Source: Athripsodes cinereus | Lineage: Eukaryota; Arthropoda; Insecta; Trichoptera; Leptoceridae | DNA: 64,000 bases | Assembly: GCA_947579605.1 (NCBI GenBank) | Contig: OX388319.1 | Coordinates: 14,583,447-14,647,446 of the forward strand | Direction of reading: 5' to 3' | Part shown: in pieces, positions 43,045 through 55,341 of the stretch | How positions within the stretch are numbered: the first letter of the stretch is position 1 | How the letters are laid out: every line of letters starts with the position of its first letter | Notes under the pieces: model-generated | Database searches by the model: none | Told to the model about the DNA's origin: nothing | Seen by the model: only the letters and a program-made list of their open reading frames with translations | Made by a program: the position numbers and the translations under genes

Positions 43045-43690
43045 GAGCGATAAACACACGAGTATAAACGGACTTATATATTTATATTATGTTCACTCAC
43101 CTACCCCCTCATCTCTCTTTTTCAGGAGGAAGGGATGTATGTATCTATTTACTTACTATATAGGGATGTAAATAATAATAAGAATAATAATATACACCCT
43201 GTCTTTGAAGGATTACATATTATTATTATCATTATATACTTCTGTTTTAAACTTGATGTAAGCTGTGTCAGTTGTAAGTTCTTTTGTAATCCTTTTTAGT
43301 AGCTTTTTGTTAATTACGAAACAAAAAAGCTTTATACATATCATTATTCAGTATTTTGTTATAAGCACAATATTTCTTTTTATGTTTATTTATCAGTTAA
43401 ACTGAAATTTTTATTAACTCTTTATTTATACTAAATATGACACTTACAAGTAATTGAAGAAAAAAGTTTACCTTTAACGATATTTTTAAGCAATTATGAC
43501 AACGGGAAGAAGAATAAATATAACACACTTACTTACTATTACTTATAAATACCTATTCTTGTCCACTGCTTGATATAAGCATCCCCGATCCTTCCATCTA
43601 TACATGCCAATATATACCCTTCATGCCTCCGTTTTCATCAGCTCATTATATATCTATTCATTTAAATGTAAGAAATATACAAGAAAAAAA
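43045..43690. other. AT-rich stretch without recognisable gene
   Basis: Nothing supportable. Confidence 0.55.
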
Positions 43691-43696
43691 AAATCT

Positions 43697-43931
43697 TTGG
43701 AGTCTTCGGCAAAGAAGAGATCTTCCACTCTTTTCTGCAAGTTTTCGAGTATCCTGTAAAAGGCAAGCGTGCGTAAAACCTCATGTATAAGACATTCACA
43801 TATTAAATTCATCCCACGCATTCTGTCTTATCTTACTTTTTTATTGGCACGAATAGGATAACCTGGATGTTTATAATACGCAGTTAGATCGCTGGTTACC
43901 CCACTTTTGTAATATTTTATGATGGTAGAGA
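43697..43931 (+). mobile_element. SINE-A copy, full length
   Basis: GAGTCTTCGGCAAAGAAGAG, CACTCTTTTCTGCAAGTTTT, CGAGTATCCTGTAAAAGGCA, AGCGTGCGTAAAAC, TTTTTTATTGGCACGAATAG, GGTTACCCCACTTTTG. Confidence 0.85.
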
Positions 43932-43934
43932 TTA

Positions 43935-44895
43935 GATTAGTTATAATATCCATTACAACATTCTAAGTCGTTCATGACAAGACTTGTCAAGGAATGGCTC
44001 CTGAAATGTGGATTTGTATAATATAATTGAAATTATGTAAGTACTATAGTTATGAAGTATATGTTTGCTGCTTTTGGTTAGGTTTAAATTATTTATGTAT
44101 ATATTGTTATTATGAAAATGAACGCGCCGACAAATCTTGATTAATGGATTTGGCGCGACTTTATATTGTATTTAATGTATATTACCTATATGGTATAAAA
44201 AAAAATTAAATGTTAATTTCGCTCTAAAGATAATATTATGTCATACGCTTTCAACTTAAAATTTTCATATTTCTATCGTACATACACTATTTATGTTCAA
44301 TTTCTTAGCTGCAGTAACTACTCGTTCATATTGTACAGTACCTACATATAATATATAAACTGTATCTACATACATTTAGAGAGAACATGACTTCCGAAGT
44401 AAAACGTTTTCAAATGATTGCTTTATTACTATGCAGAAAGATACAACAAACTTGTTACGTGATGTGAAACATTGATCAAGACGATTGATATTATGATCTA
44501 GATTTAGATCGATATATTTACAGTAAAAATATTATTATTTATGGATTGAGCAATACCACTATGGTTATTTGTAAATATTATAAATATTAAAGATCAAGCT
44601 TAGGTATATTGAAAATCATCAGGTCCCTGATTCCAGCACTATGATGCTGTCTACGGACAAATATTCAAACACTTTAGTAGCTTTACACTTTGTAGCTGTT
44701 TTTTTACATTTATATTGTTATGTTTTGTTCGTATGCAATATTGACGAAAAAATAAAATTTATTTTTGAAATGAATAAAACTATTTTAAAACTTATACTAC
44801 CTACACACAACAAATTTTGACAGGTATGTTGTTATTCTCAAATATGGTTTATTCACTACCAACATCTATCTACAAATCCATCACACAATCATTCA
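43935..44895. other. AT-rich stretch without recognisable gene
   Basis: A short imperfect hairpin, AACGCGCCGACAAATC against GGATTTGGCGCG, at 44121-44156; nothing else. Confidence 0.5.
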
Positions 44896-44899
44896 AATG

Positions 44900-45010
44900 T
44901 GGCATGCATTAAAAAATAAAAATACAGCTAGTCCTCTCCATGATTTAAAACAAGACAGTTAGGACGGGTGGCATTCCTCATCTTCGAATCAAGTTTTAAA
45001 TGTTTTTTTT
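44900..45010 (-). mobile_element. SINE-A copy, middle part
   Basis: ACAGCTAGTCCTCTCCATGA, GACGGGTGGCATTCCTCATC. Confidence 0.65.
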
Positions 45011-45014
45011 TTTT

Positions 45015-46205
45015 AAGATATGTTGTCCGATTTCCTGCGTTTTACAGACCATTTGAAAATTTAAAGAAAACCGACTTATTTTTAGTAACTTAATTATTGA
45101 AAAATGTAAAATATTATTAAAAGCAAACAACTTTGATCTTTCATCTGATCGCCTCCGTTTAAAGTAAATTTCTCTTACTATTATCAAGGTATTTTATTTA
45201 TTATTTTAGTCTTTTAATAAAATCTGATAAATAATGTACTGAAATACTGATGAAATAAAAAAAATAACTGCTGTATTAAAAATGTTGGTGAAATATTTGA
45301 TGAAATCATCCTACTTGGATCAATCTCTCTTTTCAAAAGTAGTTTTCTCCATTTTGTAAAACATGATTTTTCCATCTGGTTTGAAACATTTTGTATCTCC
45401 CAATACTATGCTATTCTAATACTTCCACCTTCATTCAACATTAGCATAAAGTTACATAGATACTCCATATCACAAGTATCTTGTATATTCTAGTAGCTAC
45501 AATATTCTTACCCAAAGCATGCCGTGTTATTTTAGAAACAGCAGCATGCTTTGAAATAAAGCACTCTTGTGAGATAGTACATAGTTCACCAGGCGGCCAA
45601 TGATATAAATTCAACACGTAGTACATTTATGTGGAGTGTGTATTTGTTTTGAATAACCTTAAAGTGTTTGGTAAGTGAATGAATAACATTTTTGAAATGG
45701 AGATAAAAGGTTTTGATCGTTTACGTTGAAAGATTGCATAGGTGCACCATAATATGATACATATATCATTTGAACTTGTTTGCTTTCTACTCAAACATAT
45801 TTGTATTGTTTATTTATTTTTTGTGCAATACGTACCTAGTTATATTGATTTGGAAATTTACTTGTTTTCTTTAGTATGGACGTATTAATAATCCCGGTTG
45901 ATGGTTGATTCGTATTTTCCACGAATTATCCTATGCCGTGAAATATTTTATCGACAATAATTTTTGTTGATATTAATGGCCAGTTCAATATTTTTGCAGG
46001 TAACCTCAACCGATGACATTTTATTTTATAAATGACTTCAGTCAATAAAAAATATTATTCAAAAGAAAATATATTCAACAGTATGAAATTTTGACAACTA
46101 GTTATTATTTAGGTGCCGTAAAATTAAACATGCGACTTTACTTGCTTAATAAGAACAAAAATATATCAAAATAAAGTTTTAATTGTCCAAAGATAAAGTG
46201 TGTCC
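45015..46205. other. AT-rich stretch without recognisable gene
   Basis: Nothing supportable. Confidence 0.55.
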
Positions 46206-46209
46206 CGTG

Positions 46210-46452
46210 CAGCACCCTGTAAAGAATTGGCCTCCCCCTCTTTTCCGTAAGTTTTCGAGTGTTCTGTTAAAGGCAGGTGTTCGAAAAAATGAAGACATTT
46301 TACATCCTGAATTCAACTATGATGTTTGTCACCCATCCTGAATCTCTTAATTTTATATTGGTACGGAGGAAACAGCTTGCATATTTATTACATGCAGCGG
46401 GTCTGCTGGCTACCCCACTTGTGGGATATGCCGTGATGGTATGATATGGTAT
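46210..46452 (+). mobile_element. SINE-A, best full-length copy
   Basis: This about 240-bp copy shows the whole layout. The head is CCTGTAAAGAATTGGC, then CTCTTTTCCGTAAGTTTTCG, then AGTGTTCTGTTAAAGGCAGG. The core is CACCCATCCTGAATCTCTTA and TATTGGTACGGAGG. The 3' block is TCTGCTGGCTACCCCACTTG then TGGGATATGCCGTGATGG. The hairpin CCCACTTGTGGG is at 46414-46425. No A or B box is seen, so a tRNA origin cannot be shown. Confidence 0.88.
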
Positions 46453-46459
46453 TAAGTTT

Positions 46460-47130
46460 ACCAATCCTGCATTTATTACAATCACAATTTATTGAAAAGT
46501 CTTTTTATCAAAACACAATATGTATTAGTCATACATTTTCTGTTTTCTTAATAAAAGACGTCAAGTTTTCCAATGCAGTATTTATCAGGTGTTTGAAAAA
46601 TACAAACGAATAAAGTTAACTAATTAATATTGTAAATGGCATCAAAAACAATAATAAAATTGCATTACGTGCTTGGGTTTAGATATATGCATTTCCCTTT
46701 TCGTGACAACGACATTGCATACGTTACGAGTATGACTGCATAAATATTATTGTATATATATATGTGTATTTATGAATGTGCATTTTGTTTGTTTAATCTT
46801 TAAGGAAGTCGTAATAAGCTACGTGTTTATTTTTACAATGTAAAATATTGCCATTGTACAATGTGAAAAGCGCAAATTAAAACTAAATTGCAACATAGTG
46901 GACATCTCATAGGTATACGGATATCCCAGATTTTAAGTTATTTCCACTAATCCGCTCTTTTCGAAATATTGAATGATTTTTGTTTTTTTTAAATGGTGAA
47001 TCAGGGTTTTCAATAAGCTTTAAAATTGGTGTTTCGAATAACATCTCCTTAAGCAATAGCTTTCTTCGTAAAGGTGGACAAAAGAATAAGTTTGAAAGTT
47101 CGAAACCAATCAAGCTACCGATAACCCCAA
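46460..47130. other. AT-rich stretch without recognisable gene
   Basis: Nothing supportable. Confidence 0.5.
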
Positions 47131-47139
47131 ACAATATAT

Positions 47140-47431
47140 TGTCCCTCTTCTGACTAACTGTCGTATCTGACATTTTTGGCGAAATCGAGCTATGATCACC
47201 AATGTGTATTTATATGTACCCTGCATGTTCTCACTGAAGATCACACCTGTAACTGTTACCGTTATCTTGGAAAAGCTTTCTGATTTGTTGTTTTATTTAC
47301 AAATAAAATAATGTTGTATATTTACACTGCATCATATAACTTGGAGAGATGAAAATATGCACGGCAAAACACTAAAAACGATCTCCTGAACAATTTACAT
47401 TTAGGCAGATACGACTGTTAGAAGAGGGACG
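47140..47431 (-). mobile_element. MITE family with 4-bp target duplications, copy B
   Basis: Inverted ends TGTCCCTCTTCTGACTAACT and TGTTAGAAGAGGGACG; ATAT at 47136-47139 and 47432-47435. Interior blocks TAAATGTAAATTGTTCAGGA and TTTTTAGTGTTTTGCCGTG (reverse) are shared with copy A. Confidence 0.85.
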
Positions 47432-47439
47432 ATATGATC

Positions 47440-48620
47440 CAAAATGTCTTAAAAATTTGGCTTATTTTTCGAGTATTCTACAAAAGAAAAAAACGACTGA
47501 CTTCTCTACTTATGAAAATCATCATATTGATGTAGATAGAAAGATTTTTTTTTATATTGATATGAAATAAAATGCGATATTTTAATCTCGATAATATTCT
47601 TGACATTTTATTGCATACTTTACAATCATGTGTTGCTTCAATCACATTCTTCTTAATAGTCCCTACTATATGTATGCCTAATAAGAAAACATTCCTTTTA
47701 ATTAACTAAATATATAATGTGTTCATGTATTATAATAATATTTATGTGTATGCGGCACATGGAGAGAATGCCTTAATGATTAACAATGATTATGAATGAC
47801 ACTCACTTGAATTAAATAATATAATGTTCAGTGTTAATTGAAATAATTGAGTGTTCCATTACAAAAACAAAATGAGCTGACCAGCGAGAAGAGTTAAAGA
47901 TTGAATATTCATAAGTTTTTTTTTAATTTGTAATGTCGTAGATTTTATTATTTATTGTTGATTATTGGTACTGTGTGAATGATTGATTTTGGAACCAAAT
48001 AAGGGAATAAAGTAAGTAAAAAATAAATATATCTTGATATTGCAAACTCATTTAATAAATCAATGGATGTATCTCATTCCTGTATTTAAAACATAAATTG
48101 TTAAAGAAATTATTTTGTTACTTACCTACATACATCACTGCATTCATATTGAGAAAATAATTTAATTTAAGCTCTTTTTTTGCAGGCTAGGCAGAGAAAA
48201 TAAAATATCACACATTCCTTATATTTTTTATGCTATTTACATTATATATTTTCTAAATATTGTAACGATATACGAAAAATATAAATATGTTAATAAAAAT
48301 ACTAGTCATTCAAAAAATAGGGTACACTTACCAATTATCGACCCTTAAGCAATGACACTTCTGAAATTAAAATACATGAGTATGTAATCGTTAGCATTTA
48401 GAGTGGGTACTAATTTAGATTCCCTCAATAAATAAAGCATAAAATAATGAATTGAAATCATTATAATTGTTATAACGGCTATTCCCAGTGATATGTTATA
48501 GTAAGAAAATCTAATAAATATATTTACAGATTATTAGATTTATCTTTTATAAAATTTATATTACAGCTGTTACCAAATAGCATATTTTAACCATTTTTAT
48601 ATCAGATACTGTTACCGTGA
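47440..48620. other. AT-rich stretch without recognisable gene
   Basis: A tiny LINE-W-like scrap at 48182-48225 (GGCTAGGCAGAGAAAATAAA); otherwise nothing. Confidence 0.5.
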
Positions 48621-48624
48621 CAAT

Positions 48625-48850
48625 GATCGACGAAAAATTGGTATATCACTCTTTTCTGCATTATTTTGAGTGTCCTGTAAAATACAAGTATGTATTCGTA
48701 AATATCACATATTAAAAAAATCAATGATATGGTTAGCTTACCCATCGTTTGTACTTTTATTGGTGATGACGACCTGCGTGTTTATTACATTAAGTTAATT
48801 TTCTGTCTTCGCCACTTTTTAGAGATACCGTGATTGTGTATGTAAGTAGG
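48625..48850 (+). mobile_element. SINE-A copy, full length, diverged
   Basis: ATCACTCTTTTCTGCATTAT, TTGAGTGTCCTGTAAAATAC, TTTTATTGGTGATGACGACC, GAGATACCGTGATTGTGTAT. Confidence 0.75.
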
Positions 48851-48905
48851 TAAGCCATGAGGGATATTTCTTAAAATTAAGTGTATCTTAGGTTTTTTAG
48901 GTCAA

Positions 48906-49040
48906 TACATATATACCATCACGGCATCTATTACAAATAGGGTAGCTAGTAGACTAATTATACCTCTCCGTGCCAATAAAAAAACAATATTTAATGAAGA
49001 TGAGTGGTAAGACTTATCGCTGTAATGAAATATGTAGAAT
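48906..49040 (-). mobile_element. SINE-A copy, 3' half
   Basis: TATATACCATCACGGCATCT, ATAGGGTAGCTAGTAGACTA, ATACCTCTCCGTGCCAATAA. It faces the preceding copy tail to tail. Confidence 0.75.
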
Positions 49041-49308
49041 GTGATTTTATTTTTCCCTTTCACTAAGTGAGCAAAGTTTCCTTCCATTACCGAGTAATCA
49101 ACCAGTCCCCTATACAATAAATATCGATTTATTTCCCATTGCCAATTTATAGCCGTTTGATATAACGACGTACATGCATACATACAGACAGACGATAATA
49201 CTAAATTGAAAATTTATTTTATTGTCCTTATCATGAACCCTATATAGTAATAGTAATAATTATGTGCTGTATTACCGATTAATTATATGGTACCTACTGG
49301 AGTTGGGC

Positions 49309-49449
49309 ATTAACGATTAATCGATTAACGAGTTAATTCAAAGTCATAATTGGCCATTAACAATTAATCGATTAACTAGTTAATTCAAAGTCCTAATTGT
49401 GAATTAACAATTAATCGATTAACGAGTTAATTCATTGTCATAATACAGT
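49309..49449. repeat. Three 47-bp tandem units containing TTAATCGATTAA
   Basis: Units start ATTAAC at 49309, 49356 and 49403. Each has the core TTAATCGATTAAC (first unit ATTAATCGATTAACG), followed by AGTTAATTCA. Units 1 and 2 also share AAAGTC. Confidence 0.9.
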
Positions 49450-49457
49450 AATACAAT

Positions 49458-49600
49458 TATTAGCAGTTCGACGATGAAGTATGATCCTCACCCTGAATAT
49501 ATTATTTTTTATTTGTACAGAGGGAAAAATTTCAATTTTTTATTACATGCAATTAGTAATCTTACTAACTTATTTGTGGAAGATATCATGATAGTGTGGA
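49458..49600 (+). mobile_element. SINE-A copy, diverged
   Basis: CAGTTCGACGATGAAGTATG, CACCCTGAATATATTATTTT, TTGTGGAAGATATCATGATA. Confidence 0.65.
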
Positions 49601-49659
49601 TGTATAAAGTTATATTACTTCCGTTAAAATTGTGATTAACATAATTTCGAGAAAAAATT

Positions 49660-49790
49660 ACTACTACTACGTCTAAACCATCACGGCAAATCCCACATGT
49701 AGAGTAACCAGCAGATCAGGTGCATTTAATAAACATGTAAGTTATCCTCTTTGTGCCGAACAACATTCAGGATTAACTGCAACATTAACG
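49660..49790 (-). mobile_element. SINE-A copy, 3' half
   Basis: TACTACTACGTCTAAACCAT, CACGGCAAATCCCACATGTA, GCAGATCAGGTGCATTTAAT, TATCCTCTTTGTGCCGA. Confidence 0.8.
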
Positions 49791-49794
49791 TTAA

Positions 49795-50275
49795 AAAAGC
49801 CTTTAGTTGCTTTTTCTAAGGGAGACGTGCTTGTACTATTAAATGATACTGATTTAAGCGAAATTTGTCAATTTTTTGCATTCGACTTTTTTGTGCCGGT
49901 AACTTTTGTATAGTTTTTTTTTTATTTCCTGGAATAAACCATTACAATAACTACTGTATCCCACATTATATCAAAAACAACTATCTTACGATTAATGAAT
50001 TTACCTTCTTTATATACGGATTAATTATTTAACTGGTAACTACAAACAAACACCATTTATGATTTAAGTAGAGATTTAAGTATAGTATAACAATCATATT
50101 GTTATGTTAATCGTTAAAATCACTTTTTTATGTGTATTTTTATTATTGAGTTAGTACTTGTTTAATTTTTACTGTGCCCATTATTGAGGATTATACTCTA
50201 TTATAGAAACCATGTAAAGAATCATATTATGTTATTTATTCTTGTAAACTAATGTCATTTATAACAACGTCGTTT
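49795..50275. other. AT-rich stretch without recognisable gene
   Basis: Nothing supportable. Confidence 0.55.
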
Positions 50276-50279
50276 TTAA

Positions 50280-50500
50280 TCTATACCATCACGGTATTCC
50301 CCACCAAGTGGAGTAGCCAGTAGACTTACTTCTTGTAATAAACACACACATTGCCGTCTTTGTGCCACAAAAATAATACATTTACAATGGAAAGCATATC
50401 TTATGGCTGCAGAATTGAAGATGTTGAATATTTGCACTCGAAAACTTGCAGAAAAGGGTGAGAGTTCTAGTCTTTGCCAGGGACTCCACAGAACATTGCA
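50280..50500 (-). mobile_element. SINE-A copy, full length
   Basis: TATACCATCACGGTATTCCC, GAGTAGCCAGTAGACTTACT, GCAGAATTGAAGATGTTGAA, CTCGAAAACTTGCAGAAAAG, TCTTTGCCAGGGACTCCACA. Confidence 0.85.
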
Positions 50501-50504
50501 TTCA

Positions 50505-51160
50505 AATATTCCATTAATAATGTGGATATTATTATATTATGATACGATGTTAAGAGTCGGTTGATAGTCCATCAGCTGAGAAGAACGAGGGGTGAGGGAG
50601 GGGATGGCAATTTATCTTTTAAAGTACCTAATAGTTTCTTGAATAAATTGTCCCTTCTTCTTGTGACCTGGCATACCGGAAAGTGTTGAAAAAATCATAG
50701 AAATATTTATAAACCATTGATGTATAATTACTAGACACATCGTTAAACTGTTCTAAATTGGGCCACAGATTGACCGCCTGTGATTTTTTTTTTTATTTGC
50801 ACCGACTTTGTAACCTCCACTCTCATGACATAAGCTTGCTGTAAGGATCAACTGTCAAGCTGGCAGTGGTAGGTACCTATATTTTATTCAAATAAAATAA
50901 AATAAAATAAAATGTCTCCTGGTGTATCGGGAAGTAATTCTTCGATGGTCTACATATAAGACTATTGTTTTTATTAATAACACATCAAATAATAAGAATA
51001 GTAATAAGCTTTATCGCACATCATTGCTAATATATGGCAATAATGATACAGATAAAAATATAACAATGATACACATAACTTTGTGTATAGGGCGAGTTTT
51101 TATCGGAGAGGTGCAAAATATTTCAATTAACCCGAATAATTATCTATAGTAAAAATAATA
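50505..51160. other. AT-rich stretch without recognisable gene
   Basis: (AATAA)n at about 50888-50912; nothing else. Confidence 0.55.
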
Positions 51161-51162
51161 AA

Positions 51163-51206
51163 TGTCCGCTGCCTATCCCACTTGTGTGATATGCCGTGAT
51201 GGTATT
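51163..51206 (+). mobile_element. SINE-A 3' end only
   Basis: CTGCCTATCCCACTTGTGTG then ATATGCCGTGATGGTAT. Confidence 0.8.
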
Positions 51207-51209
51207 TTT

Positions 51210-51875
51210 GTATCACTGGGTTTTGGACACAACTTATAGATAACAAAATTAATCATATAATCTCATTTTTGTAAACTAATAAGCGTTTAAACGCTATCTC
51301 ACATATTCAGATTGAATTTTGTCCAATTTGTGTAATCGTGGTTCTCCAATCGACATTCTCTAAAATATATGAAGCGTTATTTATCGTACAGAATCAAATA
51401 CAAAAAAAAACGCTCCATCTGTTTTATTTCATTATACATGGTCAGCGGTACCTTTACTTATCTCACCCGTCCAAGAGGTCTCTTTTGATGGGGTCTGTCA
51501 GAAAAATGTAACAATTTTCTTTAGAATTACAATAATGGGGACGAACTATGGTTGACTTTTTTTACAACTTCCCCCTTGTTTAGTTATTTTTTTGTGAAGT
51601 ACTACTACAATCTTTCACCTGACAAAAGAGAAAATGATTTATGTCCCCACGTTTTTTTTCTTTCCCGAGAAGCTCCGGAAATAAATATGACTCTATTTTC
51701 GCACAGGGAAAACTTGAGAAATTTTATATAACAATGAAGTTTGCCGCCTACCTTCGTACACACATTTCATCGTTACATTCTTTGTTTATTTTTTTATTTT
51801 TATAAACTCATAAAATATTCAAGTTATGCTTTAAAAACATATCTTTAATATTTTCATTGTTTCCATTCATCTTAA
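51210..51875. other. AT-rich stretch without recognisable gene
   Basis: A 14-bp palindrome AGCGTTTAAACGCT at 51282-51295; no gene. Confidence 0.5.
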
Positions 51876-51879
51876 AATA

Positions 51880-52145
51880 CCATTTTTAATAGGTACTTCT
51901 AATGATCAAATAGCCCCTTAGGAGCCTCATCCTTGTTAACAATACATCTCCAAGCCTTTCTATCTTGAGCAGTAGATTAACAGTCATCTTTAGCATTTGG
52001 CTATCCTAGATCTCGGTTTATATTATTCAGTAGCCTTTGCCTTGGTCTGCCTAACGGTCTTCTGCCCTCGGTTATGCCCTGCAGAATACATTTTATGGAC
52101 TTCACCGGATCTGTCAACATAGCCAGTCCATGCCACGTGTGAAGT
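51880..52145 (-). pseudogene. LINE fragment, sixth family
   Basis: The minus strand reads ILQGITEGRRPLGRPRQRLL then NNINRDLG, stop, then STAQDRKAWRCIVNK, the usual post-RT block. Two stops; dead. Confidence 0.75.
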
Positions 52146-52204
52146 AACGTATGAAGTAAAGGTAAAGTAGATTGTATATGAAAAAAAACAATTGGTTTTA
52201 GTTT

Positions 52205-52270
52205 TACTTAAAAATTTTATTGAGTAGTGACCTGGTTTCGACTTACAAAATCATTGTCAAACTAAAGTAA
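52205..52270 (-). mobile_element. Repeat end, GTGACC-TGGTTTCGAC type
   Basis: AGTAGTGACCTGGTTTCGAC then TTACAAAATCATTGTCAAAC. On the minus strand, GATTT..AAGTC can pair and is followed by GAAA, recalling a decayed hammerhead. Related ends lie at 63640-63740. Confidence 0.35.
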
Positions 52271-52274
52271 AGTA

Positions 52275-53565
52275 GATTGCCACCTCAAATGAATCAAAAT
52301 ATTTCTCATATGAATCACGTGGCCGCGATTTATTCTCGCGGGTAAAGTGATTTATTTATTAATAATAATTAGATTAAATAAAAAGAAATTATCAATTATT
52401 ACTTTTATATACTCAAATATTATATTATTTTTTGGAATAATATAAAAATGATAGGAATTATATTAGATAAAGTTAGCCTTAGACATATAGAAATGTACAA
52501 CAATTATATGATGTTTTCATTAATCCCTAAGGCGTTTTTCGTTATATTCTGAAAGAAAACTTATTTCAGAATGTTTTGTATGTTAGGTATTATAATAAAG
52601 CTGTAAACCCAGCATTGTTCGAAATTGACATCTACTTTTCTCGATTGGTGAACTTTATATCGTGAAAGTGAGAATGGCGGAATTGGTGAACGTCGTCAAT
52701 GGACACCAAAAATTATCACTTAAGTCAGCTTAGAGCCAATTTGTAAGCGTTGGGACACCTTTCTCATTTCGTCCGATTAGATTTTGTATAATGTTACATT
52801 GTGTAGACGTGGTTCTGCAATCAAAAGTCTGATTGGTTTTGTAATCCTTAAATTATCAAACAGCATACGTAGAAACCATACACAAGCGAAATATTTAATA
52901 CCTTTTAAATTTTTTTCATGTTTGCTATAACTTGAAGTAAAATATTTATATAAATCAATCGTATTTTTTATAAAAAGATATATCTTGAAAATAACATATA
53001 AAATTTAATTAATTTTATTAATTATTTTATTCTGATATGGATTCATTGTCATTAGATTAAAATGAAAATAACAATAATTAACAAACTATAGAGTCAAAAT
53101 AAATTAAGACATTTTCTTTGTGAAATCTCAAATTTTGTCTAACATTTATTTTCGTTATTTCTAACATTTATTTCATTTATTTTCACCTATAAATAAATCT
53201 TATCCTGAAACCGTCTAAAACAGGAAAGTTGTAGAGGATCTTAAATTATTCATTACTACTGTCTATTAAAAGTACCGTTTAATTTAAAACAAACATTCAT
53301 ACGAATGAAATTTAAACGAAGATTTATTTTTGATTAATATTTTTTTGTTAGCAGGTAAAATATAATGATACATTGATACAATAGAAAATAATGCTTATTC
53401 TTACAATGTATTGTTATTCGTTTATAGGATTTTTATATTTTTTCTTCCTGGTATTATGATAAAGCCGAAAATCTATTTTGTAAAACAGCAACGTCTGTAA
53501 AACCACATACGTATTAAGAAAAAGATGAAGAAAAAGATGTCACACATTCCATCGATAATTTGGTA
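52275..53565. other. AT-rich stretch without recognisable gene
   Basis: Nothing supportable. Confidence 0.55.
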
Positions 53566-53589
53566 GAAATAATTCATATTTCGCTCTAA

Positions 53590-53875
53590 GTGGACAGAAA
53601 CCAGCTCACTCCATTCAGTAAATAGATGATGAGGAAGGATGATGAAGGAGGAACTTTGTTGGAAGAGCGATGTCTTCAGATTGCTCCTAGATGCTGCTAT
53701 CCAGCTGACGGGTCCTACGGAGCCACAGACTAGCCTTTCCGTTGAAACAGATAATGGCTCTATTGATCTCGTCCAGAATATTGACATATATTTTTGAGTT
53801 TTAATAGAGTCACCTTTTTTCACGATATTCCACATGTCGTTGTCATAGTAACAATTTATTATAAAATAGGATCGG
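53590..53875 (-). pseudogene. LINE-K 3' region with an unrecognised insert
   Basis: GAAACCAGCTCACTCCATTC (about 53597) and CACGATATTCCACATGTCGT (about 53820) match adjacent stretches of LINE-K, but about 190 bp of other sequence separates them. The insert, less AT-rich, is open on the minus strand (WTRSIEPLSVSTERLVCGSV..). I do not recognise it. Confidence 0.5.
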
Positions 53876-53879
53876 TTGG

Positions 53880-55335
53880 TAAAAATATTGATAAAATATT
53901 TCTAATGCATTATTTCCAATCCTTGTTCATTCTTCCTCTCTCGTTTAGTATTAGAGGACGTAGGATGTCTTGTAAGACCTTGTTGAGATAATAAGGAGTA
54001 CCTACGCCACATAGCATCAATCATCATCCCCCTCTATATTCTGTCCCCCCCTCCCCCACCCTATTATCCTTAAAAGTGTCTGCACAATACAAACACGATG
54101 TTGTTATGCACTACAGTAGAAAGAACAGTATTTCCCCAATATTCGGAAAATAACACAGCAAAACCTCAATATCTCGAGTCTGTACAACCCAATAAATTCA
54201 ATATGTTGAAAAAAATGGCTGATACAAATGTCTTAAATAAAAATTCCATACTCAAATAATTCTAAACTTAAGTGTAATAAGGTTATCTTCATTATAGAAA
54301 CCAGTGGCGTAAAACAATAAAATGGTGAAAAATCTCAAATTCCTATACTAAAGTGAAAATTTGGAGAAGGTGTTAGAAATTTGTAAATATGCATATTTTC
54401 TCAATTTATTTACGGAAGTAATGAACTTTTTTATAATGTTTTGTTGTTATTTAGGAAACTCCATTTTACACTGAACGTTTTTATTACAAATGCATAACTA
54501 ACATTAATTATCTTGTCCTGCTCCTGATAGAAAATAGGTATACAAACCACTTTCAGTATAATTCTTTACTTTAAATTTCGAAGATAACTACTGAACCCAA
54601 CTATAACTTCAATATGCGAAGAAACTTATGAAATATTTGAAATTTTGATATGTTTTGATATCATCATATTCATGGTTTTGTCGTTTGATGAATTCTGTGA
54701 ATGTTTTTCATTAAATATGTTTATATGTATCAAACACCCGTTTGGCGTCTGTTTTTCTTCTGTTCGCACTTATTATTTTTGAGAATATTCATGTTACGGA
54801 CGTTCGATTGTTATGCCATATATAAATAAAGGATCCTTCCCCTTTTTTCAATCCCTTATCAATTTAGGGACTCCAAGTTATACTTCTTAGTACAGGATTA
54901 CTATCGGACCTGCATCAAATTAGTCACCTCTCTCGGGTCACAAAATATGTACCTTCTCCTAATAGCATATACATTTATACTACCTACTGCCCTTTAACAT
55001 TTTCTTGACTTCTTATTGTACTAAGAGGTTGTATTTTATGTAGATACACTTGTACTACCTCCAGGCTACCGACGAACTCAAAATATTAAAACTAAAACGT
55101 ATTGAAATGTCAGTAGAGCCTAAAATCAATTATATTTTGACCGATTTTCACACCAATGTTGATTTTCTTCGCTATTTTCGTACAAATTTCATAGTTTTTG
55201 ACTGTTTTCAAAAATACACTTAATAGAACTCATCACGAAGAGTACCTACTCGTATTCGTGCATACTTAAAAAAAATAACCTTTTTGAATGGAGTATAATT
55301 TTGATAAATTTCATTTTACATTAGAATTCATTATT
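53880..55335. other. AT-rich stretch without recognisable gene
   Basis: A C-rich patch at 54028-54061; nothing else. Confidence 0.55.
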
Positions 55336-55341
55336 TTTTTT

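Noticed and set aside
44121..44156. Short imperfect hairpin with a TTTGGCGCG word (E2F-like)
   Set aside because: Arms are short and imperfect and there is no nearby gene; could be chance.
51282..51295. Palindrome AGCGTTTAAACGCT
   Set aside because: Single 14-bp palindrome; expected by chance at low rate in AT-rich DNA of this length and without context.
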